Shown one piece after another: positions 5,372 to 5,395 of a stretch of DNA of 5,395 nt; within the stretch, counting starts at the first letter, position 1; every line of letters begins with the position of its first letter. A program made the translations under genes and the position numbers. The stretch is taken from NCBI GenBank assembly GCA_947474485.1, contig CANJJP010000142.1:1-5395 (forward strand). The letters are read 5' to 3'. The notes under the pieces were generated by a model. That model was not told where the DNA came from. It made no database searches and saw only the letters and a list, made by a program, of their open reading frames with translations. Source of the DNA: Bacteroidota bacterium (GTDB taxonomy: Bacteria > Bacteroidota > Bacteroidia > B-17B0 > Aurantibacillaceae).

Positions 5372-5395
5372 TTAAAATATTCATGCAAATTTTCG

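Overview
The window looks like a chromosomal piece of an AT-rich member of the Bacteroidota. The support is the gene content (secreted S1/P1 nuclease, VF530/DUF2132 protein, SnoaL-like secreted protein, long U32 protein with a C-terminal extension, solo DUF559 protein), the absence of Shine-Dalgarno sequences, and TTTG / TAnnTTTG-like promoter elements. Genus cannot be read from the sequence.

Layout. Positions 1-700 are a decayed patch. Two copies of the 5' end of an IS4-type (DUF4372) transposase gene lie in direct repeat, with 71 of 72 bases identical. They are followed on the minus strand by a frameshifted remnant of a HigA-like antitoxin. Positions 793-2276 hold a tight plus-strand three-gene cluster: a periplasmic/secreted S1/P1-type nuclease with all nine zinc ligands, a small VF530 putative DNA-binding protein starting 1 base after it, and an exported SnoaL/NTF2-like protein that overlaps the VF530 gene by 14 bases. 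An 11-A tract sits at that overlap. Positions 2277-2813 contain no convincing intact gene. They hold a cluster of palindromes (2386-2538) resembling Bacteroidota interspersed repeats, and a minus-strand open stretch without an ATG (2569-2793).

Positions 2814-4691 (minus) encode a U32-family protein of RlhA-like length and architecture, probably an Fe-S RNA hydroxylase of the translation apparatus. Its true start is probably the second ATG. Positions 4836-5240 (minus) encode a DUF559 (Vsr-like) endonuclease-fold protein. Its ATG overlaps, as ATGA, the stop of a broken reading frame at the right edge whose sequence weakly recalls S24/LexA-like proteins.

How it fits together: the plus-strand trio is probably co-transcribed, but a shared function is not evident. 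The U32 gene is a single housekeeping unit with its own promoter. No intact undescribed defence or mobile system is visible. The flanks carry remnants of mobile and defence-type genes (transposase, antitoxin, possible S24-like) plus one intact DUF559 gene, consistent with an eroded accessory patch around core genes.
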